Of a stretch of DNA of 48,782 bases, positions 25,836-34,633 are shown one piece after another; the first letter of the stretch is position 1, and every line of letters starts with the position of its first letter. Source of the stretch: Hyphomicrobiales bacterium (GTDB lineage Bacteria > Pseudomonadota > Alphaproteobacteria > Rhizobiales > JAJFHR01); assembly GCA_021775475.1 (NCBI GenBank), contig JAJFHS010000033.1:1-48782 (forward strand). Direction: 5' to 3'. The notes beneath the pieces were generated by a model. The model searched no databases. It saw only the letters and a list, made by a program, of their open reading frames with translations, and was not told where the DNA came from. The position numbers and the translations under genes were made by a program.

Positions 25836-26200
25836 GAAACAATCTTTTCAACAAAAATACGTATACTTCCTCCACAAGACAACCCAACTTCCCAGGCAGT
25901 TTCATCGGCAACACCAAATTCCAACAGTCGCGACTGCCCATCAGCGATGACATCAAGTGCCTCAGTGATAACCGAACCCTCGACGCATCCACCCGAAACC
26001 GAACCTTCAAAATTACCCTTATCGTCAATAACCAGATGGCTACCGACCGGTCGCGGAGACGATCCCCAGGTTTCCAAAACAGTGGCAAGGGCAACCTTAC
26101 GGCCCTCCAGACCCCACTCCTCGGCAACAATAAGCGCATCACAGGTTGCAGACAATTTATGTTGTTCAATCACGATATTTACACTTTCTGGTTTTACCAT
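25832..26200 (-). CDS. XdhC/CoxI family, N-terminal part
   Basis: A 122-residue protein covering only the XdhC_CoxI N-terminal domain: ALATVLETWGSSPRPVGSHL, GSVSGGCVEGSVI and GLSCGGSIRIFVE. The two Cys motifs (SGGCVEG and SCGGSI) are intact. It is translationally coupled to the Rossmann half downstream. The pair probably works as one protein in CO dehydrogenase cofactor maturation, complementing CoxF at 27482. Confidence 0.82.
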   Translation of the reverse strand: MVKPESVNIVIEQHKLSATCDALIVAEEWGLEGRKVALATVLETWGSSPRPVGSHLVIDDKGNFEGSVSGGCVEGSVITEALDVIADGQSRLLEFGVADETAWEVGLSCGGSIRIFVEKIVS

Positions 26201-26257
26201 TATTTCTAATCGATTGGTTACAACACAATCCTTTCAATAGAAGAATTAGACTGAAAA

Positions 26258-26833
26258 TCAACCTGATCTAACCACTGCATACAATGCAATCGCCACAATT
26301 GCGGCGATAATATAGATCCACAGTTTTGATGAAATTGTTTTGGTAGGTTGCAAGGAATCCTCTGGAGACCCGGGAGTGATCTTGCCCTCCAAACCTAATT
26401 CAACTATTTCACCAAATTTCTTAAAGAATTGTGCGGCAAGCTTTTTTGCTGTTGAATCGATTAAGCGGCCACCCAGTTGGGCCAGCTTTCCACCAATATC
26501 CGCTTTGACACTATATCCCAGTATCGTACCGCTGCCATCTTCCACCAGCTTCACATCAGCACTGCCGCGCGCAAAGCCCGCAGGTCCACCTTTGCCTTCC
26601 CCGGTAATTGTATAACTCTCGGGCGGATTTAGATTTGATAGCTCAACAGCACCTTTAAATTTCGCTTTAATCGGGCCGATTTTCAGAGTAACAGTTGCAG
26701 TCATTTCCGTGTCTGAGATCTTTTCCAGGACCTCACACCCTGGAATACACTGCTTCAATATTTCCGGGTCATTGAGGGCGGCAAAAACTACTTCACGCGT
26801 AGCATTGATCTTCTGTTGGTCCTGCAGTTCCAT
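26258..26833 (-). CDS. coxG: CoxG, SRPBCC membrane-anchored protein
   Basis: A 191-residue protein of the CO dehydrogenase subunit G family. The SRPBCC domain runs from INATREVVFAALNDPEILKQCIPGCE to about residue 145, with IGGKLAQLGGRLIDSTAKKLA near its end. A C-terminal membrane segment (IYIIAAIVAIALYAVV) closes the protein. CoxG is thought to recruit CO dehydrogenase to the membrane for electron transfer to quinone. The start at 26833 follows GGAG; 40 further codons upstream overlap the neighbouring gene and look spurious. Confidence 0.87.
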   Translation of the reverse strand: MELQDQQKINATREVVFAALNDPEILKQCIPGCEVLEKISDTEMTATVTLKIGPIKAKFKGAVELSNLNPPESYTITGEGKGGPAGFARGSADVKLVEDGSGTILGYSVKADIGGKLAQLGGRLIDSTAKKLAAQFFKKFGEIVELGLEGKITPGSPEDSLQPTKTISSKLWIYIIAAIVAIALYAVVRSG

Positions 26834-26864
26834 TAATTGGCTCCATTGAGGCGAATTGGCATTT

Positions 26865-27485
26865 TCACGCAGACGATACCGAGGATTTTTGTCGAAAATT
26901 TTTGTAGTCTTCCGGGATGTCGATGTCAGTGATGTGCGCAGCGTTAGACACACTTAGTTTAAAAACATCCCGAGGTCTTGAAGCCACCAGCTTTTTGCAA
27001 CCAGCTTTGAGTGAACCCGTGATGATTTCTTTTGAAAATCTGTGCGGTATGACAATAGGATTTCCGCGTTCAGTGCCATAATGCGGAACAATTATCTTAT
27101 CGCAATTGTGTTGTAAAAACGCCTGAACCACGGTGCGATAGTCATCACAATGAAGACCGGGCATATCTGCCAATGCAATCATGACATCTGCGTGTTTTTC
27201 TTCAAGACCACAAAACCCCTGGCGCACGGATGACATCTGTCCGGTCGAATAATTCGGGTTAAAACAAAAAGATACGTTCAGACCCACCAGAGCGTGCTCA
27301 ACTTGTTTTGCATCGCAACCGGTAACCACTGTTATAGGGCCGACTTCTGACAAGAGTAATTGCTCGGCAACATGGCGGACAATCGGCTTGCCCTGGGACT
27401 GCATCAATAATTTGTTGGGTTTTCCCATGCGGCTGGAAATGCCTGCTGCAAGCAGAAGAATGTGGAGGTCAGAACCGCGGTTCAT
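26865..27485 (-). CDS. mocA: MobA-like molybdenum cofactor cytidylyltransferase
   Basis: A 206-residue nucleotidyltransferase. The signature LLLAAGISSRMGKPNKLL occupies the N-terminus, with ALADMPGLHCDDY and GNPIVIP further on. CO dehydrogenase uses molybdopterin cytosine dinucleotide, so a MocA role (CTP transfer to Mo-molybdopterin) fits the context. It overlaps the coxF gene by 4 bases. Confidence 0.82.
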   Translation of the reverse strand: MNRGSDLHILLLAAGISSRMGKPNKLLMQSQGKPIVRHVAEQLLLSEVGPITVVTGCDAKQVEHALVGLNVSFCFNPNYSTGQMSSVRQGFCGLEEKHADVMIALADMPGLHCDDYRTVVQAFLQHNCDKIIVPHYGTERGNPIVIPHRFSKEIITGSLKAGCKKLVASRPRDVFKLSVSNAAHITDIDIPEDYKNFRQKSSVSSA

Positions 27486-28324
27486 TTATGCAGGCCTCGA
27501 TCTGTTTGCGGTGACCGCTCGGTTGCTTGAACACCAAGCCGCTGGCAAGCGACAATTTCGCTGACCACAGACAAGGCGATTTCTTCGGGTTCGATAGCGC
27601 CAATGTAAATCCCGGCTGGTGCATGCAGGTCGCTGTCCAAAGCCTGAAATTTTGAGTTTTCCAGAACAAGCTGCTGCATCAAAGCCTGTCTTTTCTTACC
27701 ACTGCAGACCATGCCCTTGTATCCCGCCTCAGACAGCAGGATGGCGCGCAGGGCATCGCGGTCCTGTTTTCCCTGAGTAGCGACAATGGCTGCATCTGTA
27801 GCCGACAACGCCAGATCATCAAATTCAAAATTGCTCAGATAAACATCTGCCCCGGCCATATCCTGGTGGTCCTGTTTGTCGGCTGCAACAACAATCCGGT
27901 ATCCCAGCCCCCTTGCCAGCAGGAGAATGGACTGGGCAATAGGAGAGGCCCCGCAGATAAGTAATTTCCGCGCGGCATGTCGAGGTTCTATAAACACTTC
28001 GACAGTGCCGCCGCTGGGACAGTTTGAGCGATGCAACTGCACCCCATCTACATCGACCGGGCTCACCACATCGTCATTGGGTTTGATCCGGATCATTTTA
28101 GGCTGACCGGTTTGCAGGCACTCAAGTGCGGCGCGCTTGACGGCACCTGTTACACAATTACCGCCGACAAATCCGTGCAGCTCACCGGTGGATGTGATCA
28201 CTGCCTTGGCTCCGGGCCGGGCTGATGTTGAATCCGCTGTGCGTAGTATCGTAACCACGCAATAGCTCTCGCTTTGGGCGCGCAAGTGTTCAATGAGATC
28301 CAGTATTTTGCTTGTTATAGTCAT
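27482..28324 (-). CDS. coxF: CoxF, XdhC-family maturation factor
   Basis: A 280-residue protein with both XdhC domains. The N-terminal domain has CVVTILRTADSTSARPGAKA and GFVGGNCVTGAV. The Rossmann domain has KLLICGASPIAQSILLLARG and ends with HAPAGIYIGAIEPEEIALSV. CoxF acts in assembling the Mo-S-Cu active site of CO dehydrogenase. The start at 28324 is preceded by GGGGAAAC. It lies 13 bases after coxE. Confidence 0.85.
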   Translation of the reverse strand: MTITSKILDLIEHLRAQSESYCVVTILRTADSTSARPGAKAVITSTGELHGFVGGNCVTGAVKRAALECLQTGQPKMIRIKPNDDVVSPVDVDGVQLHRSNCPSGGTVEVFIEPRHAARKLLICGASPIAQSILLLARGLGYRIVVAADKQDHQDMAGADVYLSNFEFDDLALSATDAAIVATQGKQDRDALRAILLSEAGYKGMVCSGKKRQALMQQLVLENSKFQALDSDLHAPAGIYIGAIEPEEIALSVVSEIVACQRLGVQATERSPQTDRGLHK

Positions 28325-28337
28325 GTTTCCCCACCCA

Positions 28338-29543
28338 TCAAAGCTGCGCGAATTCGGGCTCAAGCGCGCTCAGGGCTTCCAGCGTATTCGCAGCCGCAAA
28401 CAGATCGATATATGGCATGGCAGCTTCCATGGCAGTAGTTACCGGCATATATTCTTTCCATCCGATCAGTGGGTTGAGCCATACTAGGCGTTTAGCGCGT
28501 TTTTTCAGTCGCTTGAGTTCGGTTGCCATCTTCTCCGCAGGCCCGACATCATACCCATCACTTAAAATCACCACCACACTGCGGCTATTGATGGCTTTTT
28601 TCGCATACTGATCATTAAAGTGGTCAAGACAATCACCGATGCGGGTTCCGCCTCCAAACCCGTCTGCCATCAGCGTTAAATTTGTCATTGCTTTCATGGA
28701 GTCTTTGTGGCGGAGAGTATCTGTCACCCGAATAAGTTTAGTGTGAAATAGATAGGCATCGGTTTGAGCCCACTGACATACCAGCCCCCTAACGAAATGC
28801 AAAAAAAAGCGGCTGTAATGTTTCATCGAACCGGAGACGTCGAGGAAGACAACGATCCGCACCGGATGATCCGGCACAGATTTAAAACGCAGGTCAATGG
28901 GCTCTCCGCCATGGTGCATATTGGCACGGATGGTGCGTCTCAAGTCGAGCCTGGTTCCATTTTTTGCGATACGCTGGCGGCGAGACTGGCGATAACGAAT
29001 AGCTCTCGCTAATTTGCACGCCAGCGCCTCACTTTCGGCGATCTCCGCTGCGTTAACAAATCGGCGAAAATCTGTTTTCTCCAGCGCGCGATTGTCTGAT
29101 GCAACAAGACGTCCGGATGCCTGGCCATCGGTCTGATCCTGTCCTTCCTCCTCTATTTGTGGAGCATATTTCGAATTGGAACCGCCTTGTTCGTCCAAGT
29201 GATCCTGCCATGCCCGTGGCAATTTGGATGTTGTTCTGACCATTGATTCTGATTTTTGCCACTGATGATGCATTTTTCCGCGTTGTGACCAATAGGCCTC
29301 AAACAAACCATCAAAGCCGTCCCACTCTTCACGACGACTTGTCAGCAAGGTTTTCAAGCTTTGACGATCCGCATTGATGTCGCCTGAAGTGTGCCTCATC
29401 ATCGCCAGCGCGCTTTGGGTTTCCGGTGGTCCGAGTATAAAGCCGTTCAATCTGAGATGATCAACAAAACCAATCATCTTCGTTGTCAACGGATGCTCCG
29501 TTGCAAGACATGTTGGTGCTGCTGGGCCGGGTGCTGACGCCAT
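28338..29543 (-). CDS. coxE: CoxE, von Willebrand factor A-domain protein
   Basis: A 401-residue VWA protein. The MIDAS motif is VVFLDVSGSMKHYS near residue 230; the downstream ILSDGYDVGPAEKM region completes the fold. CoxE pairs with the AAA+ ATPase CoxD to build the copper/sulfur site of CO dehydrogenase. Translation begins 4 bases after the coxD stop; an alternative ATG lies at 29477. Confidence 0.87.
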   Translation of the reverse strand: MASAPGPAAPTCLATEHPLTTKMIGFVDHLRLNGFILGPPETQSALAMMRHTSGDINADRQSLKTLLTSRREEWDGFDGLFEAYWSQRGKMHHQWQKSESMVRTTSKLPRAWQDHLDEQGGSNSKYAPQIEEEGQDQTDGQASGRLVASDNRALEKTDFRRFVNAAEIAESEALACKLARAIRYRQSRRQRIAKNGTRLDLRRTIRANMHHGGEPIDLRFKSVPDHPVRIVVFLDVSGSMKHYSRFFLHFVRGLVCQWAQTDAYLFHTKLIRVTDTLRHKDSMKAMTNLTLMADGFGGGTRIGDCLDHFNDQYAKKAINSRSVVVILSDGYDVGPAEKMATELKRLKKRAKRLVWLNPLIGWKEYMPVTTAMEAAMPYIDLFAAANTLEALSALEPEFAQL

Positions 29544-29546
29544 CGC

Positions 29547-30428
29547 TCAAGCAGCCTTGCCAGCGAGCCGACTGGTTACTTCCGGACTTACCGATTTTAC
29601 GTCGCCTTCAGTTTTTAAGAGGCAGATAAGCGTCGATTGGATTTGCTCCGCCTCGTCACTGATATTTTGTGTATTGAGACCAATCAAGGCTGCTGCCCAA
29701 TCTAGTGTTTCTGCAACGCCGGGAATTTTTTCCAGATCTTCTTTGCGCAGCTCTTGCACAAAACGTGCAATTTGAATGGCGAGTTCCTGTTCGATGTTGG
29801 GGATACGTGCCAGGATGATTTCCAGTTCGCGCTCCAGTGTCGGAAAATCAATATAAGAATAAAGACACCGTCGACGCAGAGCATCAGACAACTCCCGTGT
29901 GCCGTTCGATGTTAATATGACATGAGGGATACTCGTTGCTTGAATTGTGCCGAGCTCCGGCACTGTAATTTGAAAATCAGAGAGAATTTCCAAAAGGTAA
30001 GCCTCAAACTCCATATCTGCCCGGTCAATTTCATCGATCAAAAGCACTGGGGACTTTTCCTGCCGGATAGCCTGCAATAAAGGGCGTTCCAACAGAAAAT
30101 CTTCTGAAAAAATGTGCTCTTCCAACTGCTTGGCATTTTCTGCGAAGTTTTCGGATGCCTTTATTGACAACAACTGTCGTTGGTAGTTCCACTCATAGAT
30201 GGCAGCAGAAGCATCCAGTCCTTCATAACACTGCAGACGGATGAGTTTGGTTTCAAGAATAGTGGACAGTGATTTTGCGATTTCGGTTTTGCCGACCCCT
30301 GCCTCGCCTTCCAGCAGCAAGGGGCGGCCGAGATCGATAGCCAGTTGCAGGGCCGTTGACAATGTGTCATCCGCCACATAGTCAACGGCGGCAAGTTTTA
30401 ATTTGATGTCGGGTGTTTTTACCATCAT
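29547..30428 (-). CDS. coxD: CoxD, MoxR-type AAA+ ATPase
   Basis: A 293-residue AAA+ chaperone. Walker A GEAGVGKTEIAKS lies at about 40-52, Walker B VLLIDEIDRADMEFEAYLLE at about 123-142, and a sensor region ILTSNGTRELSDALRRR follows. CoxD is required for functionalising the Mo-Cu site. Two ATGs (30428, 30425) are possible. A 130-bp gap with a hairpin separates it from coxL. Confidence 0.9.
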   Translation of the reverse strand: MMVKTPDIKLKLAAVDYVADDTLSTALQLAIDLGRPLLLEGEAGVGKTEIAKSLSTILETKLIRLQCYEGLDASAAIYEWNYQRQLLSIKASENFAENAKQLEEHIFSEDFLLERPLLQAIRQEKSPVLLIDEIDRADMEFEAYLLEILSDFQITVPELGTIQATSIPHVILTSNGTRELSDALRRRCLYSYIDFPTLERELEIILARIPNIEQELAIQIARFVQELRKEDLEKIPGVAETLDWAAALIGLNTQNISDEAEQIQSTLICLLKTEGDVKSVSPEVTSRLAGKAA

Positions 30429-30450
30429 TGCTTTCCTGTGCGCCTGTAGT

Positions 30451-30483
30451 TGGGTGCCGAAGAGAGTTTGCTACCGGCACCCA
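30451..30483 (-). promoter_or_regulatory. Hairpin between coxL and coxD
   Basis: TGGGTGCCG (30451-30459) and CGGCACCCA (30475-30483) form a perfect 9-bp stem with a 15-base loop, downstream of the coxL stop and upstream of coxD. There is no T-run after it on the minus strand. It probably stabilises the structural coxMSL message or lowers expression of the accessory genes. Confidence 0.6.
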
Positions 30484-30558
30484 TTTTGAATCAAACATCA
30501 TTCAAATGATCTACTTTTGGAATTTGCTAATTTGACCAATCCCTATAAGTTTATGCAA

Positions 30559-32982
30559 CTAGTCGGTCAGGCCCAATTTCTGAGCAACTTTCCAAACACG
30601 CCAGTGATCATGTGGCATTTGTGTATGGGTCAAACCCTTGTGGGCAAAAGCATCGTGGACCGCATTGGACAGAGCGGGTACACCGCCAACATTAGGACTT
30701 TCACCTACACCTTTGGCACCGATGGGATGATGCGGGCTCGGCGTCGTGGTGTGACCTGTTTCCCAGTTGGGGGTCTCTACCGCCGTCGGCAGGAAAAAGT
30801 CCATAAGTGTGGCACCTTTAATATTGCCGATCTCATCATAGGAAATCTCCTGACCCATGACAATGGCCAGAGCTTCGGTCAGGCCACCATGGACCTGGCC
30901 TTCGATAATCATCGGGTTAATGCGCGTGCCGCAATCGTCCAGCGCATAGAATCTGCGCACATCGATAACACCAGTATCCACATCCACATCGACGACACAA
31001 ATGTAAGCACCAAATGGATAAGTCATGTTGGGCGGATCATAGTAGGAAACGGCCTCAAGGCCGGGCTCAAGGCCGGGAATGGCCTGGTTGTAAGAAGCAA
31101 ATGCAATTTCCTTCATGGTTTTGTGGGCTTCAGGGTTTCCCTTGATCTGGAATCGGTCAACATCCCACTCCAGGTCACCTTCATGGACCTCCAGTAGATA
31201 GGCGGCAATCATCTGAGCTTTGGCCCTTATCTTGCGCCCTGCCATGGCTGTGGCGGCACCGGCAACAGGTGTTGAACGTGAACCATATGTGCCAAGGCCA
31301 TAGGGTGCTGTATCGGTGTCACCTTCTTCTAGTGTGATGTCTTCGGCAGGAATGCCGATTTCAGACGCGAGAATCTGGGCAAAAGTTGTCGCATGACCCT
31401 GCCCCTGGCTGATGGTGCCGAGGCGAGCAATTGCGGAACCCGTGGGATGTATGCGGATTTCACAACTGTCAAACATGCCAAGTCCCAGAATATCACAATT
31501 TTTGACCGGGCCAGCGCCAACTATCTCGGTAAAGAAAGCCACACCTACACCCATTAAACTGCGGGTTTCACCACGATCAAATGCTGCACGGTTTTCAGTT
31601 TGTTCAACCCGCAGTGCTTTGTAGTCCACTGTGGTCATGGCCTTTTCCATGGCGGTGTGATAATCGCCGGAATCATATTCCCAGCCAAGTGCGGACTGAT
31701 AAGGAAATTGCTCTTTTTTAATGAAATTCTTTATGCGCAATTCGGCCGGGTCCATATCCAGTTTGCGGGCAAGAATATCAATCATGCGCTCAATCAGATA
31801 GGCAGCTTCGGTCACCCTGAAAGAACAACGATAGGCGACGCCACCGGGTGCCTTGTTGGTATAGACCCCGTCAACACCAACATAGGCGACAGGAATGTCA
31901 TAGGATCCAGTGACGATATGGAAAAAACCGGCAGGGAATTTAGTGGGATCTGCACAAGCATCAAACGCCCCGTGATCTGCAAGCACATGAGCCCACAGGC
32001 CGGTGATTTTCCCGTCTTTGGTTGCAGCAATTTTACCGGTCATATGATAATCGCGGGCAAAAGCTGTGGAGGAAAGGTTTTCGATGCGGTCTTCTACCCA
32101 TTTTACCGGTTTACCAGTCACAATAGAGGCGACTGTGGCGCAAATGTAGCCGGGATATACGCCCACCTTGTTGCCAAACCCACCACCAATGTCAGGTGAG
32201 ATGACGCGAATATTATGCTCAGCTATATTGGTGATCAGTGACGCCACTGTGCGCACGGCATGAGGTGCCTGAAAAGTTCCCCAAAGGGTCAGCTTACCAT
32301 TGATCTTATCCATTGAAGCGACGCAACCACAGGTTTCCAAGGGACAAGGGTGGACGCGTTGATAAGTTATGAGTTCTTCAACGACAACGTCTGCATCATC
32401 GAGTGCTTTTTCAGTACCGTCCTTGTCGCCTTCTTCCCAGAAGAAAATGTGATTGTGATGTTTGCGTGGCCCGTGCGCACCTTCCATCTTGTCTTTGATG
32501 TCTTCGCGCAACAACGGTGCATCTTCATCCATGGCTTTGAATGCATCATTGATGACTGGAAGTGGTTCGTAATCGACTTCGACCAGTTCAACACCATCGG
32601 CTGCTGCATACCGGTCTGTGGCAACAACGAAGGCCACTTCCTGATTTTGGAACAGGACTTTTTCGTCAGCCAGCACAGCTTGTACGTCACCTGCAAGAGT
32701 TGGCATATAGTGAAGTGCCAGGGGTTTGAGTTCTTCTGCGGTGATCACAGCAAGCACACCGGGCACAGCCAGGGCTGCTTCAGGGTTGATGGATTTAATT
32801 CGGGCATGGCCATAAGGGCTGCGGACAAAATCACCGAACAGCATTCCCGGCAGTTTCAAATCATCAATATAATTACCTTTTCCTTGAGTGAAACGTGCAT
32901 CTTCCACACGCTTGCGCGAGCAGCCGAGGCCCTGGAGTTTTTCAATGCGTTCTTCACGAGATATGGGAGTTTGATCGTTCAT
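30559..32982 (-). CDS. coxL: CoxL, form I CO dehydrogenase large subunit
   Basis: Predicted 807-residue molybdenum-copper subunit that oxidises CO to CO2. The active-site loop GVAYRCSFR (381-389) is the AYxCSFR motif of form I, true CO dehydrogenase, with Cys386 as copper ligand; form II homologues read AYRGAGR. The motif GAKGVGESP near residue 760 carries the conserved Glu. PDIGGGFGNK (263-272) belongs to the cofactor site. Length equals the known enzyme. It starts 1 base after the coxS stop, in the classic M-S-L order. Confidence 0.96.
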   Translation of the reverse strand: MNDQTPISREERIEKLQGLGCSRKRVEDARFTQGKGNYIDDLKLPGMLFGDFVRSPYGHARIKSINPEAALAVPGVLAVITAEELKPLALHYMPTLAGDVQAVLADEKVLFQNQEVAFVVATDRYAAADGVELVEVDYEPLPVINDAFKAMDEDAPLLREDIKDKMEGAHGPRKHHNHIFFWEEGDKDGTEKALDDADVVVEELITYQRVHPCPLETCGCVASMDKINGKLTLWGTFQAPHAVRTVASLITNIAEHNIRVISPDIGGGFGNKVGVYPGYICATVASIVTGKPVKWVEDRIENLSSTAFARDYHMTGKIAATKDGKITGLWAHVLADHGAFDACADPTKFPAGFFHIVTGSYDIPVAYVGVDGVYTNKAPGGVAYRCSFRVTEAAYLIERMIDILARKLDMDPAELRIKNFIKKEQFPYQSALGWEYDSGDYHTAMEKAMTTVDYKALRVEQTENRAAFDRGETRSLMGVGVAFFTEIVGAGPVKNCDILGLGMFDSCEIRIHPTGSAIARLGTISQGQGHATTFAQILASEIGIPAEDITLEEGDTDTAPYGLGTYGSRSTPVAGAATAMAGRKIRAKAQMIAAYLLEVHEGDLEWDVDRFQIKGNPEAHKTMKEIAFASYNQAIPGLEPGLEAVSYYDPPNMTYPFGAYICVVDVDVDTGVIDVRRFYALDDCGTRINPMIIEGQVHGGLTEALAIVMGQEISYDEIGNIKGATLMDFFLPTAVETPNWETGHTTTPSPHHPIGAKGVGESPNVGGVPALSNAVHDAFAHKGLTHTQMPHDHWRVWKVAQKLGLTD

Positions 32983-32983
32983 A

Positions 32984-33475
32984 TTATTCTGCAGCCTCCT
33001 TGTGAGATAATTCTTCAGCGGCGATCTGGATGGACTTAACGATATTCTGATAACCGGTACAGCGGCACAGGTTACCGGAAATGCCGTAGCGAATTTCTTC
33101 TTCAGTGGGGTTGGGGTTTTCCTGCAACAAGCGATAGGCTCGGGTAATCATGCCAGGCGTGCAAAACCCGCATTGCAGCCCATGATTTTGACGGAAGGCT
33201 TCCTGCAGGGCGTGCAAGGTACCGTCGGCCTCGGCAATACCTTCAATCGTCACGATATCGGCACCATTGGCCTGACCAACGAAGACGGTGCAGGATTTTA
33301 CAGATTTGCCATTCATATCGACAGTACAAGCTCCGCAATGGCTGGTGTCACAGCCGATATGGGGCCCGGTGAGGTTTTGATCTTCGCGCAAAAAGTGAAT
33401 CAATAGTGTGCGCGGATCGGCGGTGGTTTCAACCGCCTGACCATTGATGGTCATGTTTATTTTTATGTCTGACAT
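32984..33475 (-). CDS. coxS: CoxS, CO dehydrogenase iron-sulfur subunit
   Basis: A 163-residue subunit with two [2Fe-2S] clusters. The plant-ferredoxin-type site is [16 protein letters not shown] with a later Cys in KSCTVFV. The helical domain has CGFCTPGM and the closing [11 protein letters not shown]. It passes electrons from CoxL to the FAD of CoxM. Confidence 0.95.
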   Translation of the reverse strand: MSDIKINMTINGQAVETTADPRTLLIHFLREDQNLTGPHIGCDTSHCGACTVDMNGKSVKSCTVFVGQANGADIVTIEGIAEADGTLHALQEAFRQNHGLQCGFCTPGMITRAYRLLQENPNPTEEEIRYGISGNLCRCTGYQNIVKSIQIAAEELSHKEAAE

Positions 33476-33511
33476 TTGGTTAGGTCTCCAAAATACATGT
33501 TAGATAAGAAA

Positions 33512-34375
33512 CTATTGTGCGCGTTGTGCAGCCTTGGCGACAGCGCGCTGCACCATGATGCCGGCAATATGCTTGCGAAACTCCACGGGCCCACGACCGT
33601 CCAATGCGGGGTCGGTAATGGCTACGGCAGCATTGGCGGCAGTTTTGATTGTGGCCTCATCAAGCGCTGAGCCCACTAGAACGCCAGCAGCTTCCTCAGC
33701 CCATAATGGTGTATCTGCCACGTTGGTCAATCCGATGGATGCTGTTTCACAAACGCCACCTGAAACGGTTAAAACAACGGCTGCGGCTGCGGTCGCATAA
33801 TCTCCAATCTTGCGCTTTTGCTTTTCATAGGCCCACCCGTGACCGGCAGTTGGGGTATCAAATTTGATGGTGGTGAGAATTTCACCGTCTTCTCGTGCGG
33901 TAAAAAATGCAGCCTCATAGAAATCCCGTGCCGCAATTTCCCGCGTCCCTTGTGGCCCGGCCAGGACATATGTTGCACCAAGCATCTGCATTATCGCAGG
34001 CATGTCATTACCAGGATCGCCATTGGCGACGTTGCCGCCAATCGTTCCCAGATTACGAATTTGTGGATCTGCAATCTGCAGAGATGTTTCGCGTAAGATC
34101 GGGCACGCAGCATGCAATTCATCTGATGCAATCAATTCAGCCTGGGTCACCATAGCGCCCAGGGAAATCTGATTGGTGTCGACGGTTATAGATTTCAGAG
34201 ATTGTACATCCTGCAAATCCACCAGATGCTCAGGCATTGCCATCCTGAGTTTCATCATCGGAATGAGACTGTGGCCGCCAGCAACCAGCAAAGCATCCTC
34301 CCCCAACGAAGACAAAAGACCAATGGCATCATCCAGCGATGATGGACGGTGATATTCAAATGAACCAGGAATCAT
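33512..34375 (-). CDS. coxM: CoxM, CO dehydrogenase FAD subunit
   Basis: A 287-residue flavoprotein. The FAD motifs AGGHSLIPMMKLRMA (about 32-46) and NLGTIGGNVANGDPGND (about 107-123) are intact. It feeds electrons to the membrane quinone pool. As the first structural gene, it has a 258-bp upstream region with direct repeats and the probable promoter. The start is preceded by GGGGGAAAC. Confidence 0.94.
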   Translation of the reverse strand: MIPGSFEYHRPSSLDDAIGLLSSLGEDALLVAGGHSLIPMMKLRMAMPEHLVDLQDVQSLKSITVDTNQISLGAMVTQAELIASDELHAACPILRETSLQIADPQIRNLGTIGGNVANGDPGNDMPAIMQMLGATYVLAGPQGTREIAARDFYEAAFFTAREDGEILTTIKFDTPTAGHGWAYEKQKRKIGDYATAAAAVVLTVSGGVCETASIGLTNVADTPLWAEEAAGVLVGSALDEATIKTAANAAVAITDPALDGRGPVEFRKHIAGIMVQRAVAKAAQRAQ

Positions 34376-34584
34376 GTTTCCCCCTATTTAGTTTCGACTT
34401 CACAGCCAAATGTCAGACAGCGCTACGTTCCCGATTGGCAGCAGGTCCGTTGCCTGCTGCTTGCCCAGGCATCGCCGTAATTTTAATAAATTAGGATAAA
34501 ATCGCAATCTTCTCCCACCAGATGAGACTGTAGGTCTGCGGATTGAAGGAGGAATAGCATCAATCAACAACCGTCGAAATTACT

Positions 34585-34615
34585 GCACGAAATGCATATA
34601 TCGCGCACGAAATGC
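34585..34615 (-). promoter_or_regulatory. Direct repeats upstream of coxM (candidate CoxC sites)
   Basis: GCACGAAATGC occurs at 34585-34595 and exactly again at 34605-34615, a 20-bp period (two helical turns). A related GTCGAAAT lies at 34573-34580. LytTR-domain proteins bind pairs of short direct repeats spaced about two turns apart, and CoxC, encoded just upstream, has a LytTR domain. On the minus strand TTGCGATTTTATCC then TAATTTATT further down (about 34480-34510) could be the promoter. Confidence 0.5.
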
Positions 34616-34633
34616 GAAATTTCGACCTGGTGA

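Noticed and set aside
30517..33039. Long plus-strand open frames (226, 199 and 229 codons)
   Set aside because: All lie antisense to coxL and have no family resemblance.
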